Shown: one piece after another, positions 43,256 through 52,278 of the stretch
Layout of the letters: the number at the start of each line of letters is the position of its first letter
Numbering within the stretch: position 1 is the stretch's first letter
Source of the DNA: Oligoflexus sp.
GTDB lineage: Bacteria; Bdellovibrionota_B; Oligoflexia; Oligoflexales; Oligoflexaceae
Direction of reading: 5' to 3'
DNA: 64,000 nucleotides
Assembly: GCF_035712445.1 (NCBI RefSeq)
Contig: NZ_DASTAT010000002.1
Coordinates: 31,530-95,529 of the forward strand
The notes under the pieces: model-generated
What the model was told of the DNA's origin: nothing
The model's input: only the letters and a program-made list of their open reading frames with translations
The model's database searches: none
Made by a program: the position numbers and the translations under genes

Positions 43256-44128
43256 GTGCTGCGTTTACGATGGATCTTTCTCGCTCTGATCCTTCCATCC
43301 TGTGTGACTTCACAGCCTGCGGATAAACTGTCGAGCGTCATGAATTCCGAGCAGCAGACTTCACTGCTCAATGCTGACGTGATCCTGCTGGGTGAGCAGC
43401 ATGATAATCCGCATCATCATGCCCTGCAAAGGGAAGTGCTGGACCTTATGGGACAACGCTCGGAGTTGGGGTCGGTCGTCTTTGAGCAGGTGCATTGGGA
43501 TCAGCAGGGCGTTCTGAATGCCTTGAATAACCGCTCTCTGGGTGAGCTTGCGAAGGACTTGAATTGGGCAAGCAGCGGTTGGCCGGACTATAAATTTTAC
43601 GAGCCGCTTTTCATGGCGGCCACGCGTTACAAGGCGCAGCTGATCGCCGGCAATATCGCGCCCGACAAAAGCAAAGTGGTCTATAAAGAGGGCTACGCGG
43701 CGATTTTTACCCCCGACGAGCAAAAAAAGCTGGGACTGGATCAGACCTTTGAACCGAAAGCGGAAGCCGCTCTGGAAGAGGAAATCTTCGTGGGTCACTG
43801 CCGCCTTCTGCCCAAGGATCATGTGAAGACCATGATTCCGGTGCAAAGAACGCGGGATGCGGCCATGGCGTTGGCCTGGTCACGCCTTCACAAAAAAGGC
43901 AAAACGGTCTTCATCGTCGGCTCGGGTCATGCGCGCAAGGATTTTGGCATTCCCTGGTATCTGGAGCGCCTGAAGCCGGGTATCAAGGTTTATAGCGTGG
44001 GAATGAATGAAAAGGGCGCGGAAACCGATGCGGGCGTTTATGATAAGGTGATCACCACCGAAGCGGCGGAACGGGACGATCCCTGCGCGGGGCTCAAGGA
44101 AAAGTTTTCCAAACCCGCAAAGAATTGA
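43256..44128 (+). CDS. ChaN-like haem-binding lipoprotein
   Basis: A 290-residue lipoprotein, starting at GTG 43256 with AGGAGG six bases ahead. The lipobox is LPSC (Cys15). The core has VILLGEQHDNPHHH, the family signature, and VVFEQVHW, with FIVGSGHARKDFGIP near the end. ChaN-type proteins bind paired haems at a dimer interface and may serve iron uptake. Distal haem-contacting residues were not checked. It ends directly against the stop of the convergent histidine kinase gene. Confidence 0.8.
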   Translation: MLRLRWIFLALILPSCVTSQPADKLSSVMNSEQQTSLLNADVILLGEQHDNPHHHALQREVLDLMGQRSELGSVVFEQVHWDQQGVLNALNNRSLGELAKDLNWASSGWPDYKFYEPLFMAATRYKAQLIAGNIAPDKSKVVYKEGYAAIFTPDEQKKLGLDQTFEPKAEAALEEEIFVGHCRLLPKDHVKTMIPVQRTRDAAMALAWSRLHKKGKTVFIVGSGHARKDFGIPWYLERLKPGIKVYSVGMNEKGAETDAGVYDKVITTEAAERDDPCAGLKEKFSKPAKN

Positions 44129-46177
44129 TCACGAAGCCTTGCGCTGATCCAGATGCTGCAGAATTCGGGCCAGGTCTTTTTTAGTGAAGGGCTTGGCCAT
44201 GAACTCATCCATGCCGGCTTCAAAGCAGCGGCGACGATCGTCTTCAAAAGCATTCGCCGTCATGGCCACGATCATCGGCGGCGGACAGCCCACGCGCTCC
44301 CGAATGCGCCGCGTGGCGGTCAGCCCATCCATGCCGGGCATCTGCATATCCATGAAGATCAAGTCATAGTTCTTCAGTTCAAGCTGCTGCAGGGCCATCA
44401 GCCCATCTTCCGCGACATCGACATCCATGAAGCCCATGGTCTGCAGGAGCGAAGTCACGACGATCTGATTGATCTTATTGTCCTCGACCACCAGGATAGT
44501 GCGGCTGGTATTCACTTGAAACTCCGGGCCAGGCTTTTCGATAGGAACACGATGCAGAGGAGTCACCTGGGCGGTGGCCAATGGCAGGATCAGACGAAAG
44601 GTGGAACCCTTGCCCAGATCGCTTTCCATTTCCATGCGTCCGCCCATCAGTTCGGCCAAGGACGCGGAAATAGTGAGGCCGAGACCTGTCCCACCAAACC
44701 GCCGGGAAATCGACGAATCAGCCTGGGAAAAGGCCTGAAAGAGTTTATGCTGATTTTCCCGGCTGATGCCGATCCCGGTATCCTTCACTTCGATGCGATA
44801 TTCAAAATGGTTCGCATCCCGCGATTCTCCACCAAAAACCAGCTGAACATCACCTTGGTCCGTGAACTTGATGGCGTTGCTGAGAAGATTCAGAAGTATC
44901 TGCTTGAAGCGGGCGGCATCACCCAGAGCGATGCGCGGCAGGGATGGATCGAAGGTGAAAAGCAGCGGCAAATCCTTCTGGCTGGCCTGGGGCATCAGAA
45001 GCTTCACCGTCTCCTGCGCGCTTTGCTGAATATCAAAGGGCGCGTGTTCCATGTGAAGACGCTGAGTCTCGATCCGACTCAGGTCGAGCACATCATTCAA
45101 AACAGTCAAAAGACCCTCGCTGCAGGATTCGACCGTGTGGATCATTTCCTTCTGGGTCTGCGTCAGCGGCGATTCCTTGAGCAGCGAAAGCATGCCGAAG
45201 ATACCGTTCAGCGGCGTGCGGATCTCATGGCTCATGTTGGCTAAAAAATCCGACTTCGCGCGCGACGCTTCTTCCGCCTTGGTCTTGGCTTCCTGCAGCC
45301 TTTCCTCGCGTTCCATCTGCTCGGTGGCATCCCAGTTCACGCCGGTCAGGACTCTGGTCTGATGCACGTTATCAAAGATGATACGGGCGATGCTGCGCAG
45401 ATGGCGAATGCCGCCGCTGGGAAGCATGATGCGGACCATGGCATCCATGACCGTTCCATTTTGTATGCAGTCCTGGAGCTGCTGCTCCATATGCGCACGA
45501 TCATCAGGATGCAGGACATCCAGCCAGTTGGATGGAAAAGAGTCCGCCGTCCTTTCATGCATCGCATAAATCTGCTCATCGCGATAGACGGCGCCGGTAA
45601 GCATATTCCATTCCCAGATACCGATGCGTCCCACCTTCAAAGCCAGCTCCAGGCGTTCCCGGGCCTGTCTTGCATCTTCGGCGAGGCGGCGGCTCTGCGT
45701 CACGTCCTGAAAGGTAGCCACGACATGGCTGGGATTCGCCACATTCTCATCGAAGAGCGGAACGGAATTGATGGAAATCCAGCGCTTTTCGCCGACTCCG
45801 CTGCTGATTCCCATGATGACGTTTCGCAGGATCTGGCCCGTGGCCAGTGTCACCATCGCCGGATGTTCATTGCCAGGAAAGGGCGAGCCGTCCTCACGCG
45901 AGGCTTGCCAGCGAGGATCTATGGAGCTTCGTCCCAAAAGTTCATCTTCGGACAGGCCCAGAATCTTGTGCGCTGCCGCATTGAAACCGACAATGCTGCC
46001 ATCGGCTTTCTGCACGACAAAGCCGTCCAGCATATTATTCAGAATTTTTTCGTAGCTCTGGTTCAGCTTGCCGAGGGCTCGTCTGTGGTATTGCCAGGCC
46101 TGCAGGCAGCCAAGGGCCAGAAGGGCCAGGGCGACCATGAGGATTAAAAAATTTTGAGACAGAAAAGCCAGCATCAT
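44129..46177 (-). CDS. Hybrid sensor histidine kinase with PAS domains
   Basis: A 682-residue protein. An N-terminal membrane helix (about 8-27) is followed by two PAS domains (about 40-165 and 170-295), a HisKA domain with phospho-accepting His in NMSHEIRTPLNG, an HATPase domain (NLLSNAIKF, DTGIGI, GGTGLGL) and a C-terminal receiver with Asp in LIFMDMQMPGMDG. Phosphate likely passes from His to its own receiver, then to a separate Hpt protein not present here. The signal is unknown; PAS domains may bind small ligands or redox cofactors. The gene ends base-to-base with the convergent chaN-like gene. Confidence 0.93.
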   Translation of the reverse strand: MMLAFLSQNFLILMVALALLALGCLQAWQYHRRALGKLNQSYEKILNNMLDGFVVQKADGSIVGFNAAAHKILGLSEDELLGRSSIDPRWQASREDGSPFPGNEHPAMVTLATGQILRNVIMGISSGVGEKRWISINSVPLFDENVANPSHVVATFQDVTQSRRLAEDARQARERLELALKVGRIGIWEWNMLTGAVYRDEQIYAMHERTADSFPSNWLDVLHPDDRAHMEQQLQDCIQNGTVMDAMVRIMLPSGGIRHLRSIARIIFDNVHQTRVLTGVNWDATEQMEREERLQEAKTKAEEASRAKSDFLANMSHEIRTPLNGIFGMLSLLKESPLTQTQKEMIHTVESCSEGLLTVLNDVLDLSRIETQRLHMEHAPFDIQQSAQETVKLLMPQASQKDLPLLFTFDPSLPRIALGDAARFKQILLNLLSNAIKFTDQGDVQLVFGGESRDANHFEYRIEVKDTGIGISRENQHKLFQAFSQADSSISRRFGGTGLGLTISASLAELMGGRMEMESDLGKGSTFRLILPLATAQVTPLHRVPIEKPGPEFQVNTSRTILVVEDNKINQIVVTSLLQTMGFMDVDVAEDGLMALQQLELKNYDLIFMDMQMPGMDGLTATRRIRERVGCPPPMIVAMTANAFEDDRRRCFEAGMDEFMAKPFTKKDLARILQHLDQRKAS

Positions 46178-46247
46178 CGTCCCCTAAACTGGGTCACGGC
46201 TGACTCATCGGTGCTTTCGCGAAGTGATTTCTTACTTTGGGGGCATG

Positions 46248-46276
46248 AAAAAAGCAGTTGGGAAACTCCCAACTGC
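46248..46276 (-). terminator. Rho-independent terminator of the VWA lipoprotein gene
   Basis: A perfect 9-bp stem (46254-46262 with 46268-46276) with a 5-base loop is followed on the minus strand by six T. Confidence 0.9.
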
Positions 46277-46316
46277 CCGTAAGCAAACCATCGAACCGTA
46301 AGACAGAGATCCTGCC

Positions 46317-48521
46317 TTATTCGGGTAACGTATAGTGGATATCGATCCGGGATTCCGCGGAAGGATCCTGATTCAGAGTGATCGAGGACCCTGTGCGGAC
46401 GAAGTCTTTGGTGGCTTCACCGTCCACATAAACGCTCCACTGACCCAGATCAGGATTCTGGATGCCGGAGACCTGGAAGACCTTCATGATGTCCGTGTAC
46501 TTATAGGCGAGCGTAAATTCCATCGCCGTGGTCACAGCGCAGGTGCTGATCAGCTTGTCATCCAGGATATCAAGGCCCATGCCGAGGTCACAGCCGCCAG
46601 CAGCGCTCAGGATGTCCGCACTGCCAGGAACGGGCATGCGGCCGATTTCAAAGGCGCGGGTGGCGCCATCGGGCAATTCATAGCCAAGGGTCAATACCTT
46701 GCCGGCTTTATGCGATTCAGCCGCGATGGTAAAGATGTTCCCGCTCTGGGTGAAAGAAACCGGAGTGCTGCCGTCCAGGATCTTGATGTTGCGGGCGTCC
46801 TTGCTGAGTGGCAGTGTATAGGAAAGACGCGCGCCAGCGTTTTTATTGTAGCCGATCTCGATCGTCTGCCCGTCAGCAGGAATGCTTTTCAGAACGACTT
46901 CGCCGGTGCCGGCATCGAAGGTGAAGTTGGAGGTCGCAAGGCCATTGACGGTGACCTTGAGCGAATCCGCCAGCGGCATGGCCGTGGTCTTAAAGCGATC
47001 GAGCAGAGGCTTATTTTCCCGATAATCGAGCGTGATGGTCGCCATATCCTGCGGCGCCTGGGTGAAGCTCACCGTACGGCCGTTGACCGCATATGAGCCT
47101 GCGGCTGCCATGGCGCCATTGATTTTGGCGACTACAGTTCCGCTGGCAGGATCCTGGTTCAGCGTGAAGCTGGTCATGATGGGTTTGGCGCCGACTTTAT
47201 ATTCAGCTATCACTTTCGAACCGGCCGCAGGCTCTTTGCCTGGCAAAAAGGTGATGACCTTGCCCAACTGCGTATAGGTCGTGGGATCAAGGGCCTTGAC
47301 GGTTCCATCCATAGCCTGGATGGAAAGCTTAAGGGAGCCGGCATCAGGCAGGGACTTCATCTCGAACTGATTATTCAACAAGAGGGCGATGCTATCCGAG
47401 ATACGGTTCAGAGTCGTCTTATAGCTGTCGTCACAGATATTACCGTAGTTCACCGCACCGTTGGCTTTGTAATCAAAGAGTCTCAGATACTGCGGCGCGG
47501 CGTTGCCGGCGGTCGAGCACAGGGCTTTGGAAGGGGCGACGATACCGTAAAATCCAGCGCTTTTGCCGATCATACGCTGCAGGGTGTTTTCGGTGTAATT
47601 GATCAGATAGGATTCCTTGGCCCAGGGCAAAGATCCGCAATCCGAGCCGTCGAGGCTGCAGTTGTCTTCATCGCTCACGATCAGAACAGCCAGCGTCGAA
47701 CCCGGACGCAGCCAGGGTTTTTCCGTACAGCGAAGGCCCACGACGGCCTGGCGAATCCCCTGCTCATTGCCGCTGCCCGAGATGCCAGCATTCACGGCAT
47801 TGGCGAATTTGGTCGCGGCATCCACTTCACCGGCTTTGATCAAGGTCGTATTGCAGAGCTCCTTGCCTTCCGCTGCGGCCGTGTTCAAAGACACGCCGGA
47901 CGGCACAGCGGGAGCGGTTGTGATGACGCTGATCTGCCAGTTGGAGTCCTTGATCGAGGCGAGCAGCTCGTTCAGTTTGCTCGCAAGGTTCGCCTGCTCC
48001 TGTTTCATCGAACCGGAGTTATCGATGACGATCAGGATATCAGCCAGACCCTTGCGGGCCGCTTGATCGAATTCCTCTTTCATCGGCGTTCCGGCGTTCC
48101 CTTGGGTAAAGGTTTCCGTCAGAAGATTGCGGCTCAATTGAGTGAAAGTGTCCTTGACCGGAGCCAGGTTATCCTCAAGAGTGAAATCCATCCTGGCGGC
48201 TTTGGGCTCAAGGGTGAAACGGAAACTGGCATCCTTGGTCGAGGACGCCTGGAAGCTACTGATGATGGTATCTGGTTTTTTGCTCGACTCCATGCTGACA
48301 GTTTCCACCTTCGCAGGAATCGGTATCTGATCCGACGATTCATAGGTCGCATCACCCGATTGGGCTCCGGCGTCCCCCGAAGCAGGTGCCGAGGTCGCAG
48401 CTTTCTCGTCGGTCAACGAACGACCGGATTGGAATCCAGCATCATTACATGCCGACAGAAGGCCCAATGCGAGACCTAAAGTCAGCCCAGGCGTAAGTTT
48501 ACGTCCCCAAAAAAGAGTCAT
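46317..48521 (-). CDS. VWA-domain lipoprotein with C-terminal beta repeats
   Basis: A 734-residue lipoprotein (lipobox LSAC, Cys25). After a Ser/Ala linker, the VWA domain starts at about residue 160 with the MIDAS motif VIDNSGSM and continues with LIVSDEDNC. From about residue 400 to the end there are around five beta-rich repeats of 45-60 residues, each with a V-x-[ND]-G turn, a following strand and a P..G..I-x-[IL]-x-Y ending. Eight or so Cys in the VWA part may pair. The form, metal-dependent binding head plus repeat stalk, fits a surface adhesin or sensor. A smaller relative is cut by the left window edge. Confidence 0.85.
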   Translation of the reverse strand: MTLFWGRKLTPGLTLGLALGLLSACNDAGFQSGRSLTDEKAATSAPASGDAGAQSGDATYESSDQIPIPAKVETVSMESSKKPDTIISSFQASSTKDASFRFTLEPKAARMDFTLEDNLAPVKDTFTQLSRNLLTETFTQGNAGTPMKEEFDQAARKGLADILIVIDNSGSMKQEQANLASKLNELLASIKDSNWQISVITTAPAVPSGVSLNTAAAEGKELCNTTLIKAGEVDAATKFANAVNAGISGSGNEQGIRQAVVGLRCTEKPWLRPGSTLAVLIVSDEDNCSLDGSDCGSLPWAKESYLINYTENTLQRMIGKSAGFYGIVAPSKALCSTAGNAAPQYLRLFDYKANGAVNYGNICDDSYKTTLNRISDSIALLLNNQFEMKSLPDAGSLKLSIQAMDGTVKALDPTTYTQLGKVITFLPGKEPAAGSKVIAEYKVGAKPIMTSFTLNQDPASGTVVAKINGAMAAAGSYAVNGRTVSFTQAPQDMATITLDYRENKPLLDRFKTTAMPLADSLKVTVNGLATSNFTFDAGTGEVVLKSIPADGQTIEIGYNKNAGARLSYTLPLSKDARNIKILDGSTPVSFTQSGNIFTIAAESHKAGKVLTLGYELPDGATRAFEIGRMPVPGSADILSAAGGCDLGMGLDILDDKLISTCAVTTAMEFTLAYKYTDIMKVFQVSGIQNPDLGQWSVYVDGEATKDFVRTGSSITLNQDPSAESRIDIHYTLPE

Positions 48522-48699
48522 GCAGGCTCCCCTCTCGTGTTCTTGCTATGCGCGGAACTAAAAATCTTATCGGCCCCCTAGGGGAGAGGGTTTGGGGAAT
48601 CCGGATTTTTTCGAAATGTTTGGGGCTTGGGCTTTGGATTCAAGTTTAGGCGAAAAAAGTCGAGGGAACTTCGAGGGAATGCTTACCCGAGGAAAGATT

Positions 48700-48716
48700 G
48701 GGGAGCCGGGCTCCCC
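48700..48716 (-). terminator. Short hairpin after efp
   Basis: A perfect 7-bp GC-rich stem with a 3-base loop (48700-48716). On the minus strand AATCTTTCC follows, a weak T run. Confidence 0.5.
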
Positions 48717-48721
48717 GCTCT

Positions 48722-49285
48722 TTATTTCTTCACTTTTTCAACGTATTCGCTGGTCCGGGTGTCGATCTTCAGCACGTCGCCTTCCGAGATATGGAAAGGA
48801 ACGGTGACGACGAGGCCGGTTTCCATCGTCGCCGGCTTGCCGCCGCCGCCCGAGGTGTCGCCTTTGATGTTGGGCTGGGTTTCCTTGACTTTCAATTCCA
48901 CGAAGTTATCGACTTCGACCGTCACAGGGCGGTTTTGGAAGAAGGTCACGCGCACCATGCTGTTCTCGATGATGAAGTAGCGCGCATCATCCAGATCGTC
49001 TTTTTTCAAGACGACCTGATCATAGGTCGCCATATCCATGAAGGTATAACTTTCGCCATCGTTATACATGTACTGCATTTCTTTGAAGTCGAGGTCAGGA
49101 ACGTTGACTTTCTCGCCCGCTTTGAACGTGATTTCCAGCACCTGCGCCGTCTCAAGATTCTTGATGCGCGTGCGAACGAAAGCCGAGCCTTTGCCTGGGT
49201 TCACGTGTTGGAATTCCACGATGACAAATGGTTTGCCATTATATTCAATCTTAAGGCCCTTCTTGAAGTCGGTCGTCGCGTACAT
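48722..49285 (-). CDS. efp: Elongation factor P
   Basis: A 187-residue EF-P of normal length with the three beta-barrel domains. Domain I carries the loop NPGKGSAFVR with Lys32 at the tip, the residue that EpmA, or a related enzyme, modifies in other bacteria; a Lys, not Arg, at this spot points to that branch. The C-terminal domain has the SGGGGKPATMETG and VPFHISEGD segments. EF-P relieves ribosome stalling at polyproline. This may matter here, given proteins with long Pro-rich runs at 22967 and 39675. No epmA or epmB gene is in the window. Confidence 0.96.
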   Translation of the reverse strand: MYATTDFKKGLKIEYNGKPFVIVEFQHVNPGKGSAFVRTRIKNLETAQVLEITFKAGEKVNVPDLDFKEMQYMYNDGESYTFMDMATYDQVVLKKDDLDDARYFIIENSMVRVTFFQNRPVTVEVDNFVELKVKETQPNIKGDTSGGGGKPATMETGLVVTVPFHISEGDVLKIDTRTSEYVEKVKK

Positions 49286-49421
49286 GGAAATTCCTTCTTA
49301 TCATTCGTGGAGTTGCCTAAGTCATACTGAACCTTAAGCAACGTTATGCAAATTCGAAACGCTCTAACCTATCTCAAAAAATGAGAATCGCCTAGTCTCC
49401 GATGCCCCGTTTAGGCAGTTT

Positions 49422-50090
49422 CTATTCCGTTTTGGCGTCAGTAAGGCGACTGCGACTGAGGGTAAAATCGCGAAGTTCACGAACCAGATCCACATGCCGG
49501 AGCACGCGCAAAAGCGGGCCGCGATAGTGGTCGATCGCGACATGCCGTTCCCGCTGGATGCCCAGGCCGGGGCCGCGCAGATCCCGCCCCGAGGTGACGT
49601 GAATAATGTCACCAAGGCCGCTCGCGTGCTTCTTTTCGAGCATCACAACATGGCCGTCATAGACCAGAAGGTCCCCAGGAAGAGCCCTTTGACTGCGACT
49701 TCCCACATCGACCAGCGAATAGTTCTTCAAAAGCGCATCGGCCCCCAAGGTATTCATCAGGGCTGTGGTCAGATAGGTGGCAGGGAGACCGGCCAGCTTG
49801 AAGACTTCATAGGTAAAGTGACTGCAGTCCAGGCTGCAGCTGGCGCAGGTGGGACAGGCCCGGAGCCGTGAGTCCTTGTCCGGCTTTTTCAGACCCAGAC
49901 ACTGATTGCAGGCCTCGCAGTCCTTGACATCACCCAGTTTGTTGCCGCCCATCACATAGGAAATGGACCAGTTGTCCAAAAGATGCCGGGCCTGGCCTAA
50001 AACCTCGTGCCGCTTAGGCAAAGGCGAGCCCTCCAGCCGGGCAAAGCCGGTTGCCATCAGAATAAGCAGGTAGAATATGCCTCGTGTCAT
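49422..50090 (-). CDS. Secreted NlpC/P60-like protein with a Cys-rich insert
   Basis: A 222-residue protein with a signal peptide; ATG 50090 has GGGGAT ahead. The NlpC/P60 core is seen as ISYVMGG, then the catalytic Cys in SLDCSHFTYEVFKLAG, PGDLLVYDGHVVML with the catalytic His, and a third polar residue downstream. Just before the catalytic Cys lies an insert of about 40 residues with two CxxCxxC motifs (CEACNQC and CPTCASC). Such proteases cut peptide links in peptidoglycan. The Cys pairs may hold a metal or form disulphides; they are unusual for the family. Confidence 0.75.
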   Translation of the reverse strand: MTRGIFYLLILMATGFARLEGSPLPKRHEVLGQARHLLDNWSISYVMGGNKLGDVKDCEACNQCLGLKKPDKDSRLRACPTCASCSLDCSHFTYEVFKLAGLPATYLTTALMNTLGADALLKNYSLVDVGSRSQRALPGDLLVYDGHVVMLEKKHASGLGDIIHVTSGRDLRGPGLGIQRERHVAIDHYRGPLLRVLRHVDLVRELRDFTLSRSRLTDAKTE

Positions 50091-50210
50091 CACTATCCCC
50101 GTCAACTGACCTTATTTTATCATACCTATAGGACCTCAATCGAACGGCAGAGTAGGCTCTCGGCACAGCTTTTGTCAAGTTGGCAGAGATTCCAGCAAAA
50201 GGATCCAAAT

Positions 50211-51704
50211 TTGTCGCGTCAGTTCAAAATCGCGCTGACCATTGAAGTGGCCATTATGCTTTGCCTCTGGAGCATCGGCTATCTTTTCTGGACGACCATC
50301 TGCAGCAACTCCTTGGATCAGTGCTTCGCCGAAGACACCTTCTGGACCCGCTCCGGTTTTCTGATCCTTTCGATCGTGCGCCCCTTCTTCTTTTCGCCCC
50401 TTATGCAGGCGGCCTATATCGGGGGTGCGAGTTTCGGTCCCTTCTGGGGCTCGCTGCTGACTGTTTTTGGAGCGGCGCTTTCGGCGATGGCCGTTTACTA
50501 TCCTGGACATATTATCGGTAAGAAATTCGTAAGACCCTGGCTCAGCGAAAACCTGCCCTCGACCTGGCAGCTGCTGCGCACCCAGGATTATAAGGTGATT
50601 TTCGTCACCCGCTTCATTCCGCTCTTTCCCTTCGATGTGATGTCGCTGCTCTACGGCATGGCCGACTTTCATGCCAAGCGCGTGTTCGTCTTCACGCTGA
50701 TCGGATCCATTCCCGAGGTCTTTTTCTTTGCGAGCTTCGGTGAACCCGCAAGCGATGAAGCGATGATGCGCGGTCTTCGCAATATCGCCGTCTTCGGTTT
50801 CATGACCCTCATACCCCTTCTGATCTATGAGTTCATTTCAAGGAATAAAGGCAGCAGCCTTTGGACCCGGCTGAAGCGGGTTTACTATGAACTCCTTTAC
50901 GAAGCCCGGGTGAATAATGAAATCGTCAAAAGGCATCAGTATTCATCGGACAAGATTCCGATCATTTTGCTTTATGGCTTCGGTTCGTCGCGCAAGACGC
51001 TGAACGTGATGGAAAATCTTCTGACCAAGCGCGGTTTCGAAGTGATGAGCTTCAACCTCGGCGGCTCGCTCGGCGTTTTCTTCACCCGCGGTATCAAGGA
51101 AACGGCAGACTTCATCGATCGTAAAATCCAGCGGCAGATGAAACGCTATGGCTTCAAAAAAGTGCATATCGTCGCTCATTCGAAGGGCGGACTGGTCGCG
51201 CTGTGGTGGCTGCTTCGTATGGGTGGGTCGGAATATTGCGATCGGCTCATCACCTTGGGCACGCCGTTTAAAGGGACCTGGCTCACCTATCTGGCCATGT
51301 TCACGCCCTTTGGCTGGTTTTTCAAGGACGTCTGGCAGATGGCTCCCGGCTCCAGCTTTTTGATCGAGCTGCATAAGAGCCCGCCGGTTCCTGGTCTGAA
51401 AGTATTCTGTTTTTATTCGAACAAGGACAAAGTGTCGCCAGGCACCAAGGCCGTGTTCGAACATTCCAGCGATGTCACGGGTATTCCCATGCATCATGTC
51501 GCACACTTTCAGTTCCTGGCCCGCCGTGATGTCACGCAGGCCATCGTTCGCATACTCCGCCAGGATGCTGCCAATGGACGTGGACGCCGCGGCCGGGACA
51601 ATGGTCCGCGAAGCCAACCCGGGAGCGCGATTCAGGATCTTGATGAAGATCAGCCGGCGGAAACAGGTGAAGAGGAATTCGATTCTCACTCGGGCGCAGT
51701 CTGA
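50211..51704 (+). CDS. Fusion of VTT (DedA/TVP38-type) membrane domain and alpha/beta hydrolase
   Basis: A 497-residue protein. I start it at TTG 50211, which has AAGGA seven bases ahead and puts the first helix at residue 10; a longer frame reaches back to 50007. Residues 1-210 form a membrane domain of the VTT/SNARE-associated type (GASFGPFWGSLLTVFGAALSA and the FVTRFIPLFPFDVMSLLYG segment). After a linker, residues 250-430 are an alpha/beta hydrolase with the nucleophile motif VAHSKGGLVALW and Gly-rich ILLYGFGSSR. VTT proteins move lipids across membranes, and the hydrolase is lipase-like, so linked lipid transfer and cleavage is a plausible idea. Confidence 0.78.
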   Translation: MSRQFKIALTIEVAIMLCLWSIGYLFWTTICSNSLDQCFAEDTFWTRSGFLILSIVRPFFFSPLMQAAYIGGASFGPFWGSLLTVFGAALSAMAVYYPGHIIGKKFVRPWLSENLPSTWQLLRTQDYKVIFVTRFIPLFPFDVMSLLYGMADFHAKRVFVFTLIGSIPEVFFFASFGEPASDEAMMRGLRNIAVFGFMTLIPLLIYEFISRNKGSSLWTRLKRVYYELLYEARVNNEIVKRHQYSSDKIPIILLYGFGSSRKTLNVMENLLTKRGFEVMSFNLGGSLGVFFTRGIKETADFIDRKIQRQMKRYGFKKVHIVAHSKGGLVALWWLLRMGGSEYCDRLITLGTPFKGTWLTYLAMFTPFGWFFKDVWQMAPGSSFLIELHKSPPVPGLKVFCFYSNKDKVSPGTKAVFEHSSDVTGIPMHHVAHFQFLARRDVTQAIVRILRQDAANGRGRRGRDNGPRSQPGSAIQDLDEDQPAETGEEEFDSHSGAV

Positions 51705-51761
51705 TCTATACTGGGCACTTTCGATCGAATTGGCAGACACCGTGGAGCGTCGATTTCACAT

Positions 51762-52172
51762 ATGGATTCCCAAGGCCCCAGCCTCGCAGCTAAAGAATCG
51801 TGGTGGCACTACGAAGGTTCCGTGCATTTCATCGTGCGCGCGCAACCCTTCCGTCTGCTGATCCGCGCCCGTGGTCGCCGCATCTCACACCGTGAACTGA
51901 TTGCCGAGCTCGATTACCTGGAGCATGATTTTATTTTTTCGCCCGCTGACCTGAGCGAGATCTTTCCCGTCGGCGCGCCCTTGAATATTCAGCTGAGCGC
52001 GGTCGGTCCTGAAGCCGGCTTCGTCGTCGCCACGGGGGAAGTCCTGCACCGCAACCTGCAGGGGCACAGCCTTCAGCTGCATGTTGGGTTCAAACGGGTC
52101 GATGACGAGCTGGAAGACCTTTTGGCTGAGCTTGGCGCCAACGGCACCCGGTCTCCCGGTGCCTTGCATTAA
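51762..52172 (+). CDS. Hypothetical 136-residue protein, weak PilZ-like features
   Basis: A small cytoplasmic protein of mixed strands and helices. The end VGFKRVDDELEDLLAEL resembles the closing helix of PilZ domains, and the spacing of strands is similar. The c-di-GMP-binding RxxxR and [DN]xSxxG motifs are not evident, so c-di-GMP binding is not supported. It lies 57 bases after the VTT-hydrolase gene. Confidence 0.5.
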   Translation: MDSQGPSLAAKESWWHYEGSVHFIVRAQPFRLLIRARGRRISHRELIAELDYLEHDFIFSPADLSEIFPVGAPLNIQLSAVGPEAGFVVATGEVLHRNLQGHSLQLHVGFKRVDDELEDLLAELGANGTRSPGALH

Positions 52173-52278
52173 AACGACTTCCAGAATTTGTAATTAAGTT
52201 CCAAGATCTTGATGCCTCGGACGCAAGCTGCTATTGCTGTTAGTCAGTTTTCAGTCATTTTAACAGGGCGAGTGGGCC

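Noticed and set aside
51762-52172. PilZ c-di-GMP receptor
   Set aside because: Only the final helix looks similar; the RxxxR and [DN]xSxxG motifs needed for c-di-GMP binding are not found.
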